A DNA stretch of 64,000 nt from Candidatus Kapaibacterium sp. GTDB lineage: Bacteria > Bacteroidota > Ignavibacteria > Kapaibacteriales > WFXC01. The stretch is from the NCBI GenBank assembly GCA_015490805.1, contig WFXC01000034.1:88656-152655 (forward strand), in the 5' to 3' direction. The notes beneath the pieces are model-generated. The model was not told the DNA's origin. It saw only the letters and a list, made by a program, of their open reading frames with translations, and made no database searches. Positions 37,796-45,716 of this stretch are shown piece by piece. Each line of letters begins with the position of its first letter. The first letter of the stretch is position 1. A program made the position numbers and the translations under genes.

Positions 37796-38632
37796 CTATG
37801 GTGCCAATGGTGAATGGGCATCGCTTTCCGGGGAATCGACTGCGCTGTATTTGTGGAGCATTCGCACAACGGCAGCAAAATCGCGGGGATAGGGAGCTTT
37901 GACCGTAAGGGACTCTCCTGTGACTGGATGCTGGAATTGCAACAGGTGCGCATGCAGAGTTAATCGATGGATCAGTGGATGCTCCTCGTCTTCCTCAGAG
38001 CGTTTAAATCCGTACTTAATGTCCGACAAAAAGAACGCTTCTCGCAATCCATACACTTCATCAACCAACAATGGAAAACCCAGCGTAGCCAGATGCACCC
38101 GAATCTGGTGATGCCGTCCGGTCAAAAGTTCACACTCCAGCAGAGTTGCTCGACGAAACTGTTGGAGTTGCCGCACGTGGGTCAGCGCTTCTTTTCCCAA
38201 GATAGAAGGATAGACCCGATCTCCTTTCTGGGTTTTCCGCAACGGAATATCAATCAACAGCTCTTCATACGGAAATTGCCCCTCCACCAGCGTATGGTAA
38301 ACTTTCTTAACTGCCCGCTGCTCAAATTGCTCATTCAGGTGACGATGCGCTTCTGGCGTTAAAGCAAAAATCATAGCGCCACTGGTCCCCTTATCCAGCC
38401 GATGCACTGTAAAAACCTTCCGATGGAGCTTCCGTTGCAAATACGCTCGAACATTGGGCAACAGCGGATTCCACCGATCGGAGATGGAATGCATCCCTGC
38501 AGGTTTATTTACAATCACCAGATGCTCATCTTCATAAAGAAGTTGTGGTTGCAACTGTCCCTGTTTTTTCCGCTGATATCGTTGTTTACGACGCTCCTCT
38601 AACTCCCACTGTTTCAATCTTGTGATACTCAT
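37796..38632 (-). CDS. RluA-family pseudouridine synthase
   Basis: A 278-residue enzyme that isomerises uridine to pseudouridine in rRNA or tRNA. Catalytic motif HRLDKGTSGAMIFAL near residue 77 (Asp catalytic), with LVIVNKPAGMHS before and TGRHHQIRVHLATLGFPLLVD after. The N-terminal 30 residues are basic and helical, with no S4 domain, as in the RluA/TruC subgroup. AGGAG stands 5 bases before the ATG. The exact target position cannot be told. Confidence 0.93.
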   Translation of the reverse strand: MSITRLKQWELEERRKQRYQRKKQGQLQPQLLYEDEHLVIVNKPAGMHSISDRWNPLLPNVRAYLQRKLHRKVFTVHRLDKGTSGAMIFALTPEAHRHLNEQFEQRAVKKVYHTLVEGQFPYEELLIDIPLRKTQKGDRVYPSILGKEALTHVRQLQQFRRATLLECELLTGRHHQIRVHLATLGFPLLVDEVYGLREAFFLSDIKYGFKRSEEDEEHPLIHRLTLHAHLLQFQHPVTGESLTVKAPYPRDFAAVVRMLHKYSAVDSPESDAHSPLAP

Positions 38633-38728
38633 TGTGCTCCTGTTTTTACACCACTTAGGTTAGAGACGAAAGAGTGGCTTTTTTCTGAAACACTTTATGC
38701 ACTCTCTTTTTAGAAGCACAGAATTTTG

Positions 38729-38736
38729 TAAATTTG
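38729..38736 (+). promoter_or_regulatory. TAnnTTTG -7 element driving the cobalamin riboswitch
   Basis: TAAATTTG ends 10 bases before P1 of the riboswitch, so transcription would begin almost exactly at the aptamer. A T-rich stretch sits at the -33 position (38706-38711). Confidence 0.6.
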
Positions 38737-38746
38737 TGGTTTGCCG

Positions 38747-38916
38747 TTGCGGGTGTCCGCTCGGACTTAATAGGGAAACAGGTGAAAATCCTGTGCGGTA
38801 GCGCCGCCGTGACGGGGGACGAGCCGCTTACGCCTACGGGCAGCCACTGTCCACAATCGGGTGGATGGGAAGGCAAGCGGTGAGGATGATCCCGGAGCCG
38901 GAAGACCTGCCCGCAA
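38747..38916 (+). ncRNA. Cobalamin (B12) riboswitch aptamer
   Basis: P1 is formed by TTGCGGG (38747-38753) and CCCGCAA (38910-38916), a perfect 7-bp stem. Inside lie the conserved blocks GGGAAACAGGTGAAAATCC, TGCGGTAGCGCCGCCGTGA, GCCACTGT, TGGGAAGGC and the B12 box AGCCGGAAGACCTGCC (38896-38911). The order and spacing match the Rfam Cobalamin class with a full peripheral P7-P11 arrangement (adenosylcobalamin type by build). It precedes a beta-propeller and TonB-receptor pair. Confidence 0.95.
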
Positions 38917-38918
38917 CG

Positions 38919-39096
38919 CTCGTCGGTGGATACGCTTCAGGAGCGTGTCCAACATCCGCGCTTACGGATGCGACGAGGGAATGCTCGCCAGATGACCGTA
39001 GCATTTCCCTGTTGAGTCGCTCCGGAGAGCTCTGGAACGGGAGAAATTGTCAGTGTTATGGTAGTGTGTTTGTATCACAAAACAGGGGAATGCTCC
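38919..39096 (+). promoter_or_regulatory. Expression platform of the B12 riboswitch
   Basis: A three-way junction is closed by CTCGTCG (38919-38925) and CGACGAG (38971-38977); its arms are GGATACGCT/AGCGTGTCC (38928-38950) and CATCCG/CGGATG (38953-38970). Downstream, AGCATTTCCCT (39000-39010) can pair with AGGGAATGCT at 38976-38985 (one bulge) or with AGGGGAATGCT at 39084-39094, an 11-bp duplex with one G-U that buries the Shine-Dalgarno AGGGGA of the next gene. The first partner overlaps the closing stem of the junction by two bases, so the folds compete. Translational control is inferred; no T-run terminator is present. Confidence 0.6.
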
Positions 39097-39097
39097 G

Positions 39098-40402
39098 ATG
39101 CGTTCATTGTCCTCCTTTGTTCTCGCTCTGCTTTGCATTACCTTTGCCTGGACACAACAACCCGTAAAAGTGCCGGTTGGCAAGCAACCCTTAGCTGTTT
39201 TTGCCGTTCAGGGAAAAATCCACGTATTCTGTGGACGAGTGGACCAGAATTTCAATGGTGAACAAGATGCAGAAGACACTCCCCCTTCGTGGTGGATTCT
39301 GAATCCCTCCAGCGAAACGGTGGAACAAAACATTGAACTGCCGTGGACTGCCCTGGGTTTTCCAGCACGCCTTGCTATTGACTCGATCAACAACAAAGTC
39401 TACCTGCCAGCAAGTGATTCCATCCTGATTTATGATCTTGCCTCACAGCAAAAAATAGGAGCAATTGGAACGGGAGAAGCAATCCGCAGTGTCAGCATCG
39501 ATATTCCTTCCCAGACGCTCTTTTTCTGCGCTTCAGGATTTCAGACTACTTCGACTGTCTATATGCATAATCTGACCACGGGAGCCCGGCAAGCCGTATT
39601 CGCGACCGACACCATCGCCTATCTCCAAACGGCTCTCCCTGTCCGCCTCCGCAACGGTGACTCAGTTCTGGTTCTCTTATTTGAAGGCACCTTTGGTCAA
39701 ACAGATTCCCGCTTAGTGCTGCTTTTCGAAGATCACGTCACGATTCTGCCCATTGGGGGGCTGGGAAACCACATCGCTGCCTTTGGAGATACAGTTATCG
39801 TTACAATGAACGGCTCTCACCAGATTCATCTGGTCGACCTGCGTACTGAAAGCATTGTGCAAACCATCGCCACGGGAACTGATGGATACAATGGTCCCCG
39901 TGAAAGTCTTTTGTGGGATCACTACATTGTAACGTCGACTTATAACAGCGATGTGCGCTTCTTTGATCTCAGTAGTGGCGAACTCCGCTACACACTTGAC
40001 CCTCAGGGGAAACCCGAAGGCTTTGCCATTGCCAGTGGAAAACTGTGGATAGCAAATGCTTTTATTGCGGGTTCTTACGACCCGGATTCAACCATTTCCA
40101 TTCTTCCTCTTCCGACCACCGGTATTTCCCCATCGCACGGTGAGACTTTGGCTTCTCTTCCCGTTCGGATCTCGTTCGATCCCACTACCAATCGCATTCG
40201 TTTCAGCGCTGACGCTCCTCTGCACATCCAGCAGATTCGCATCAATACACTGGAAGGCAGAACACTGCTGCTCCAGTCTGATGTAGCGCTTTCTCCGTCA
40301 GGACGGGAATTTACGCTTCCTCCGACAGCATCGACGACCGTATACTGCTCCGTCCAGATGAAAGGCCGCAGCTTCACACTGGTATTACCACTGATTCGGT
40401 AA
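39098..40402 (+). CDS. Secreted beta-propeller, BtuG-like corrinoid-binding candidate with T9SS-type tail
   Basis: A 434-residue protein. Signal peptide 1-19 (ending AWTQQ) has no lipobox. Residues about 21-345 form repeating propeller blades of the YncE/DUF5074 kind (KVYLPASDSILIYDLASQ, QIHLVDLRTESIVQTIATG, VRFFDLSSGELRYTLD). DQNFNGEQDAED is an Asp/Asn-rich loop seen in similar secreted proteins. Residues about 346-434 resemble a T9SS sorting domain (RISFDPTTNRIRFSA to the end at VLPLIR). Known BtuG proteins of Bacteroidota are surface lipoproteins that bind B12 and cap BtuB; here the gene follows a B12 riboswitch and lies 5 bases before a TonB receptor. Role is inferred from that context. 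AGGGGA stands 8 bases before the ATG. Confidence 0.78.
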   Translation: MRSLSSFVLALLCITFAWTQQPVKVPVGKQPLAVFAVQGKIHVFCGRVDQNFNGEQDAEDTPPSWWILNPSSETVEQNIELPWTALGFPARLAIDSINNKVYLPASDSILIYDLASQQKIGAIGTGEAIRSVSIDIPSQTLFFCASGFQTTSTVYMHNLTTGARQAVFATDTIAYLQTALPVRLRNGDSVLVLLFEGTFGQTDSRLVLLFEDHVTILPIGGLGNHIAAFGDTVIVTMNGSHQIHLVDLRTESIVQTIATGTDGYNGPRESLLWDHYIVTSTYNSDVRFFDLSSGELRYTLDPQGKPEGFAIASGKLWIANAFIAGSYDPDSTISILPLPTTGISPSHGETLASLPVRISFDPTTNRIRFSADAPLHIQQIRINTLEGRTLLLQSDVALSPSGREFTLPPTASTTVYCSVQMKGRSFTLVLPLIR

Positions 40403-40407
40403 GGCTT

Positions 40408-42294
40408 ATGCACAGCTCCCCTCAAAGCGGGAGGGATCTTTTGTCCCTCCTGCTCTGCTTTACTCTTCTGTTTGCACCAGCACTGGCACAGGACTCCGTT
40501 CGTTATCGCCTTCCTCCTGTTACCGTAGAACGCCCGGCATTTCAGATTCCGGGCATTACCCCACAGTACACGATTTCAACGGTTGCTATCGCCCAATTAG
40601 CACCGACTCGATTACATGCGTTGCTGAGCTTCACTCCTGGCGTTTTTATTCGCGACTATGGAGGTTTTGGAGGACTAAAAACGATTTCGCTGCGAGGCAG
40701 TGGTGCGGCACAAACGAGCATCTATCTGGAAGGATTTCCACTCAATGCTCTGCAAAATGGGATCGTTGACCTTGGAACCCTTCCAGCCACAATTTTCCAG
40801 CGGGTTGCATTTTACAAATCTGCTGTTCTGCCCGAAGATATTGGAGCGAATATTGGGGGATCTGTCCATCTGTTTTTGCCATCTACCCAACCTCTTTCTG
40901 CCATCGTGGAAGTAGGCTCGTTTGGCTATCGACAAATGACACTGGCAGGGAACCTGAACACTCAGACCTTTCTTGTAAGCAACTTTCTTCAATCACGGGG
41001 CAATTATCCTTTTGTTTTCACGAACTTTGGCAAGCGCACCCTCATTCGGCGGCAAAACAGCGATATCCAGAGCTGGAACCTGCTACTCAGTCACCGGCAC
41101 ACCACATCGCACTTCTTCCTCAAAAATCTGAGTTTTTTCTCCTACACTCATCGAGGAGTGCCGGGAGCTGTCGTGCAAGGTGCGATTGAAAATCGCCGGG
41201 CTCGGCTACGACAAAGGGATTTCTGGACCGCTCTTGCTGTCGGTATTTCCACTAAAGCGGCTATGGTTGAAACGCTGGCGTTGTTTCGTGCTTTGCAGAC
41301 AGGGTTCACCGACCCTGAAATGACCGTGTTCGGAAAAACAGGATTTCGGAGTCGATACTTAGAGACACAAACGCTACTCCAGACGCGATTCTGGTGGCGT
41401 TTTCATCTTGGCTGGCGACTGATCGGCAATCTTGCTCTTTCCAGTGCGCGATTGTATGGTCCAATGCTCCAGCCGGAGGTTGGTCGCAAGGTCTCTCAGC
41501 AACAAATATCCGCAACGGGGGGCATCAGCTTTGAAGCTTCCAATTGGAACATTTTGGGTGCAATCAAACTCCTTGCACTTCCTCCTGCTATCGTCTGGCT
41601 TCCTTCCCTGTCTTTCCAGTGGCAGTATCAATTTTTCCAGTGGTCGCTCCAAATTTCACGGAATCACCGCTTTCCGACTTTCAACGAGCGGTACTATTTG
41701 AATTACGGCAATGCCAACCTCCGCCCTGAGCAAAGCTGGAATCTCGATTTCAGCACGCGCCTTACTCTGTCCGAATACAGTGTTGCTCTCTCCACCTTTA
41801 TGAGCCGGATCCACAACCTGATTCTCTCGGTTCCGAAATCACCGGTTGAATGGCAGGCTCAAAATATTGGGAAAGTCCTTCGTTACGGTGCTGAGCTCAC
41901 TATAGAAGGAACCCTTGGCCATTCTTTTCACCAGGTTAACTTCACCTTTCAGCACAGTCGCAACCAGACACCGGGTAGTCCTCATTATGGCAAGCAGCTC
42001 AGCTACACCCCCCAATGGCTCTTCCGATACCTGCTGAGCGTAACCATCGATTCTTTTCAGGTGGGCAGTATTCTGGAAGGCACAGGAGCGCGTTACGCTC
42101 TTCCATCGAACCTCCAACAAAGCCGGCTTCCGCCTTACTGGATCTGGAACCTTTACCTCCGCTACTGGATTCCCTCTTTGGGCACCGAAGTTCGCTTTGA
42201 ATGTCAGAACTGCTCTAACACCCGGTATGCTGTTATCTGGCATTATCCAATGCCGGGACGATGGTTTCGCTTACTGCTTCGCCAGCAGTGGTAG
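40408..42294 (+). CDS. TonB-dependent outer-membrane receptor, BtuB-like
   Basis: A 628-residue outer-membrane receptor. Signal peptide 1-27 (ending APALAQ), possible TonB box in LPPVTVERP, plug domain about 45-150 (LSFTPGVFIRDYGGFGGLKTISLRG, quoted in part; SIYLEGFPLNALQNGIVDLGTL; then IGGSVHLFL), then a 22-strand-type barrel ending in a terminal aromatic (LLLRQQW). The length is that of BtuB (about 600) and far below SusC. The riboswitch and the 5-base gap after the propeller gene support corrinoid import. No btuCDF, tonB or exbBD is in the window. Confidence 0.85.
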   Translation: MHSSPQSGRDLLSLLLCFTLLFAPALAQDSVRYRLPPVTVERPAFQIPGITPQYTISTVAIAQLAPTRLHALLSFTPGVFIRDYGGFGGLKTISLRGSGAAQTSIYLEGFPLNALQNGIVDLGTLPATIFQRVAFYKSAVLPEDIGANIGGSVHLFLPSTQPLSAIVEVGSFGYRQMTLAGNLNTQTFLVSNFLQSRGNYPFVFTNFGKRTLIRRQNSDIQSWNLLLSHRHTTSHFFLKNLSFFSYTHRGVPGAVVQGAIENRRARLRQRDFWTALAVGISTKAAMVETLALFRALQTGFTDPEMTVFGKTGFRSRYLETQTLLQTRFWWRFHLGWRLIGNLALSSARLYGPMLQPEVGRKVSQQQISATGGISFEASNWNILGAIKLLALPPAIVWLPSLSFQWQYQFFQWSLQISRNHRFPTFNERYYLNYGNANLRPEQSWNLDFSTRLTLSEYSVALSTFMSRIHNLILSVPKSPVEWQAQNIGKVLRYGAELTIEGTLGHSFHQVNFTFQHSRNQTPGSPHYGKQLSYTPQWLFRYLLSVTIDSFQVGSILEGTGARYALPSNLQQSRLPPYWIWNLYLRYWIPSLGTEVRFECQNCSNTRYAVIWHYPMPGRWFRLLLRQQW

Positions 42295-42306
42295 CCATTA
42301 CAGGAT

Positions 42307-42326
42307 AATAAGCCGGTTTGCTTATT
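42307..42326 (+). terminator. Hairpin after the TonB receptor gene, weak terminator candidate
   Basis: AATAAGC-cggttt-GCTTATT is a perfect 7-bp stem 12 bases after the receptor stop. There is no T-run, so termination is uncertain; it may only stabilise the 3' end. A second, imperfect hairpin (CTAC...GTAG) follows before the Shine-Dalgarno GGAGGAG of the next gene. Confidence 0.3.
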
Positions 42327-42386
42327 CGTCGACTACAAGCCTTGCAAGCAAGTCGTAGGTATTCACAGTCTGGAGGAGTTCCCTGA

Positions 42387-43724
42387 ATGGAAGCTTTGGG
42401 ACGGCACATTCTCGTCGAACTGTACAACTGCTCTCCGAAACTTCTCAATGATGTCGCCTTCATTGAACGAGAAATGATCAAAGCCGCGGACTTAGCAAAC
42501 GCCACCTTGATCAATTCCACATTTCACCATTTCTCTCCCTTTGGAGTTTCGGGCGTTGTGGTGATCCAGGAAAGCCACTTAGCCATTCACACCTGGCCCG
42601 AGTACGGCTACGCAGCTATCGATCTTTTTACTTGTGGCGACAGTGTGAATCCGTGGACCGCTTACAAACATCTGTTCAAAGTACTGGAAGCAGAGCACGG
42701 ATCGGCAATGGAAATGCAACGTGGTCCCACGGAATTGCTGGAGAAAATGAGTATCGATCTGGAAACACTGCGTGATTCCACAGAGGAAGAAATTCTTCGA
42801 CCGAAACTCACTCGAAATGTATGGTTTACCGATCGGAATGAAAACTTAGCTCTTTCTTTGCGTCACACCGGAAATGTTCTATTCCGGAAGCGTTCGCCAT
42901 ACCAGAAAGTGGAGGTTTATGAAACCTATGGCTTTGGTCGTATGCTGGCTATTGACAATATGGTGATGTGCACGGAAAAAGATGAGTTTGCCTACCACGA
43001 AATGATTGCCCACGTTCCTATGAACGTTCTGGACGATCCTAAGCATGTTCTGGTCATTGGTGGTGGTGACGGTGGTACTATTCGGGAAGTGCTTCGTCAC
43101 AGCTCTGTCGAAAAATGCACAATGGTGGAAATTGATGAAACCGTTATTGAAGCCAGCAAAAAATATCTTCCCTCTCTTGCCTCTGCCTTTGGACACCCGA
43201 AATTAGACCTCAAAATTATGGATGGCGTGGAATTCGTGACCAACTGCCCGGATGAACATTTTGATCTTGTCATTGTGGATTCGACCGACCCGTATCAAGA
43301 TGCGCCCTCCACGGGGTTATTCACCGAAGAGTTTTACCGGAATGTTTACCGCATTTTGAAACCTCACGGCGTAATGGTGACCCAATGCGAATCGCCGTAC
43401 TTTAATGCTCACATTTTGCGCAAAGCCATTTTTGCTTTCCGCCGAATCTTCGGGCAAAACAATGTTCACCTGTACTTAGCTTTTATCCCCACGTATCCAT
43501 CGGGTATGTGGAGTTTTTCCTTCTCATCTAAAGATGGACGCCATCCAGTTGAGGATGTTGACTGGCAAAAGGTTCAACACTTCGTTGACACCCATCAACT
43601 GCGGTACTATAACGCTGAGGTTCATCGCGCTGCTTTTGCCCTGCCAACGATGGTGCGGGAACTTATCACTAAAGAAGACATTGAGGTCGAAGTCTACACA
43701 GAAAGTCTGGTTGATCTGCCGTAA
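42387..43724 (+). CDS. speD-speE: Fused S-adenosylmethionine decarboxylase - spermidine synthase
   Basis: A 445-residue two-domain enzyme. Residues 1-125 are a bacterial AdoMetDC proenzyme: the self-cleavage site is E62-S63 in [15 protein letters not shown] (Ser becomes the pyruvoyl group), with H68 and C83 as processing residues. Residues about 143-430 are an aminopropyltransferase: [43 protein letters not shown] (SAM site, 221-237), MVEIDETV and the catalytic [12 protein letters not shown]. One polypeptide thus makes and uses decarboxylated SAM. Such fusions are known in several phyla. GGAGGAG lies 8 bases before the ATG. The agmatinase-like gene follows after 21 bases. Confidence 0.95.
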   Translation: MEALGRHILVELYNCSPKLLNDVAFIEREMIKAADLANATLINSTFHHFSPFGVSGVVVIQESHLAIHTWPEYGYAAIDLFTCGDSVNPWTAYKHLFKVLEAEHGSAMEMQRGPTELLEKMSIDLETLRDSTEEEILRPKLTRNVWFTDRNENLALSLRHTGNVLFRKRSPYQKVEVYETYGFGRMLAIDNMVMCTEKDEFAYHEMIAHVPMNVLDDPKHVLVIGGGDGGTIREVLRHSSVEKCTMVEIDETVIEASKKYLPSLASAFGHPKLDLKIMDGVEFVTNCPDEHFDLVIVDSTDPYQDAPSTGLFTEEFYRNVYRILKPHGVMVTQCESPYFNAHILRKAIFAFRRIFGQNNVHLYLAFIPTYPSGMWSFSFSSKDGRHPVEDVDWQKVQHFVDTHQLRYYNAEVHRAAFALPTMVRELITKEDIEVEVYTESLVDLP

Positions 43725-43745
43725 GGGACCACTGGCGCCGCAGCA

Positions 43746-44753
43746 ATGGACACCCAGCAACACCCTTCTCTTTTTGGACTGGACATCTCTATCGAAGCAG
43801 CACAGTTGCTCGTTCTTCCCATTCCATGGGAGGGAACAGTTTCATTCCGAACCGGAACTTCCCGGGCACCACAGCAGGTCATCGAGCTGTCCCACCAGAT
43901 TGACCACTACGACCCCCGGATCGCCAATGCGTGGACTCTGGGCGTTGCTGCTCTGCCATTGCCCCGGTTCGTTCAGGAACTGAACCAACGCGCTCTTCGC
44001 ATTCGATCCGCCGAAGATCAACAGCGTAAAATTGCCTTTCTCAACCAAGCTTCGCTTGAACTGCTGCGCTGGATTGAACAGACAGCGACTTACTGGCTGG
44101 ATCGAGGAAAGCTGATCGCACTCCTGGGCGGTGAACACAGTATTACACCGGGGCTCATCGCTGCGCTGCACAAACGCCATCCTCGATTTTCTATTCTCCA
44201 CTTCGACGCCCACGCTGATTTACGGCAATCTTACGAAGAACTTACCTACTCCCACGCTACGGCTATGTATCACGCGCTGCGATATGAGGCTGTTGATCGC
44301 CTAATTTCCGTGGGAATCCGGGACCTGAGCAATGAAGAGATGCAATACGTTCAGCGGAACGCTGATCGTGTGCAATTATTCCATTCCTGGGATCTGCATA
44401 CGCAGCTTTTCTCTGGAACACCGTGGGATACGCTTTGTGACACAATCATCGATAAACTTTCGGACCACGTGTACATTAGTTTTGACATTGATGTACTCAA
44501 CCCCGGCGACTGTCCCCACACTGGCACACCCGTTCCCGGCGGATTGTCCTTTATGCAGGTACTCTACTTGATCCATAAGGTTTACCAATCAGGTCGACGC
44601 ATCATTGGATTCGATTTAGTCGAGGTCGGCTACCATCCTCACAACAATCTTGACGCGATTATTGCGGCCCATCTGCTCTATCAACTGGCGAACATTGCCA
44701 TTGCTTCCAATATGCCCCTTGACAACCATCAAGTGCAGGTGCCGCAGCCCTGA
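43746..44753 (+). CDS. Agmatinase-like ureohydrolase
   Basis: A 335-residue binuclear-manganese ureohydrolase of the arginase/agmatinase family. All six metal ligands are present: H131 (GGEHSITPG), D154, H156 and D158 (HFDAHADLR), D247 and D249 (SFDIDVLNPG). TGTPVPGG follows, as in agmatinases. About 30 extra residues lie in the N-terminal third. Next to speD-speE it probably yields putrescine from agmatine, or acts on N1-aminopropylagmatine to give spermidine directly, as known in Thermus. Sequence alone does not decide. No arginine decarboxylase is nearby. Confidence 0.88.
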   Translation: MDTQQHPSLFGLDISIEAAQLLVLPIPWEGTVSFRTGTSRAPQQVIELSHQIDHYDPRIANAWTLGVAALPLPRFVQELNQRALRIRSAEDQQRKIAFLNQASLELLRWIEQTATYWLDRGKLIALLGGEHSITPGLIAALHKRHPRFSILHFDAHADLRQSYEELTYSHATAMYHALRYEAVDRLISVGIRDLSNEEMQYVQRNADRVQLFHSWDLHTQLFSGTPWDTLCDTIIDKLSDHVYISFDIDVLNPGDCPHTGTPVPGGLSFMQVLYLIHKVYQSGRRIIGFDLVEVGYHPHNNLDAIIAAHLLYQLANIAIASNMPLDNHQVQVPQP

Positions 44754-44834
44754 ACGCCTGCTTCTACACGACAAAAAAACGTTGTTCGTCGCCCTCGTTG
44801 TTAGTGCAAGTGCAACCTTGTTGAGCAACGACTT

Positions 44835-45713
44835 ATGCTGCCGGAGGAACTGGAAAAAGAAATGGAACGATATACGATCCGCGACTTTGCGGATATCGTC
44901 CGTGCTCTGCGCGATCACCCTGTATGGCGGGAGGAACTTCGGAAGTTGATCCTTGGAACGGAATGGGAAAACGTTCCGAAAAAGCTGGATGAGCTGGAAC
45001 GACGGGTTGCTCACATTGAACAGGATGTTGCTGTTCTCAAACAGGACGTTGCCGTCCTCAAACAGGACGTTGCCGTCCTCAAACAGGACGTTGCTACCCT
45101 CAAACAAGATGTTGCCGTCTTGAAACAAGAGGTCGCCGTCCTTAAACAGGATGTCGCCACCCTCAAACAGGATGTCGCTGTCTTGAAACAGGAGGTCGCC
45201 GTCCTTAAACAGGATGTCGCTACCCTTAAACAAGAAGTTGCTGTCCTGAAACAGGATGTGGAGAAACTCAAAGGCGATGTCAACTATCTGAAAGGCGAAT
45301 TTGGGCGGTTTAAGGGACGGGACTTTGAGCGATCAGTGAAAGACCGGTGTGCATCTATTTTTGGCAAATTCCTCCGCCGCACTCGCTGCCTCTATCCCGA
45401 TGCACTGATCGATCTGATTGATGACGCCGTTGATGAAGGTCGGATTGACATCAAGGATCGAGAAAGGTTGCTTAACCTGGACTTAGTGGTTAAGGGCATA
45501 GACCACAACACCAATGAAAAAACTGCCTTCGCTGTTGAAATTTCTTATGCCCTCTATCCCACTGATGTTGAACGCGTGCTGGATCGCACCCCGCTACTAC
45601 AGCGGATTTTTGATGAAACCGTTCACCCAGTCATTGTATCATCAGAAATCAGTGAAGAAGCCCGGCAACTGGCTATCGCGCGGGGTATTCGCATCATCCA
45701 GTACGAGTACTGA
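44835..45713 (+). CDS. Long coiled-coil protein with PD-(D/E)XK-like C-terminal domain
   Basis: A 292-residue cytoplasmic protein. An N-terminal helical region (1-55, DFADIVRALRDHPVWREELRKL) leads into a parallel coiled coil of 13 heptads of the form QDVAVLK (about 63-153), where Val/Leu fill a and d. The C-terminal domain (about 160-292) resembles DUF3782-type restriction-nuclease-like domains: LDLVVKG and FAVEISYAL correspond to the D and ExK strands, but the Lys is replaced by Ser, so it may be catalytically dead. Similar proteins are common in thermophiles and cyanobacteria with unknown role. Independent of its neighbours as far as can be seen. Confidence 0.8.
   Translation: MLPEELEKEMERYTIRDFADIVRALRDHPVWREELRKLILGTEWENVPKKLDELERRVAHIEQDVAVLKQDVAVLKQDVAVLKQDVATLKQDVAVLKQEVAVLKQDVATLKQDVAVLKQEVAVLKQDVATLKQEVAVLKQDVEKLKGDVNYLKGEFGRFKGRDFERSVKDRCASIFGKFLRRTRCLYPDALIDLIDDAVDEGRIDIKDRERLLNLDLVVKGIDHNTNEKTAFAVEISYALYPTDVERVLDRTPLLQRIFDETVHPVIVSSEISEEARQLAIARGIRIIQYEY
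45021..45251 (+). repeat. 21-bp tandem repeat array inside the coiled-coil gene
   Basis: Eleven near-perfect copies of a 21-bp unit (CAGGATGTTGCTGTTCTCAAA form), each encoding one heptad, followed by two degenerate ones. Units 5-7 and 8-10 form a 63-bp higher-order repeat (heptads DVAVLKQ, EVAVLKQ, DVATLKQ twice), a sign of recent duplication. Confidence 0.92.
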
Positions 45714-45716
45714 TCC

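Noticed and set aside
39011-39083. Intrinsic terminator in the riboswitch leader
   Set aside because: A GC-rich hairpin (TCCGGAG/CTCTGGA) exists, but no T-run follows; RBS pairing is the better model.
44616-45283. Two antisense open frames across the tandem repeats
   Set aside because: They stay open only because the repeat unit is a multiple of three; the sense frame has family-like ends and a proper coiled coil.
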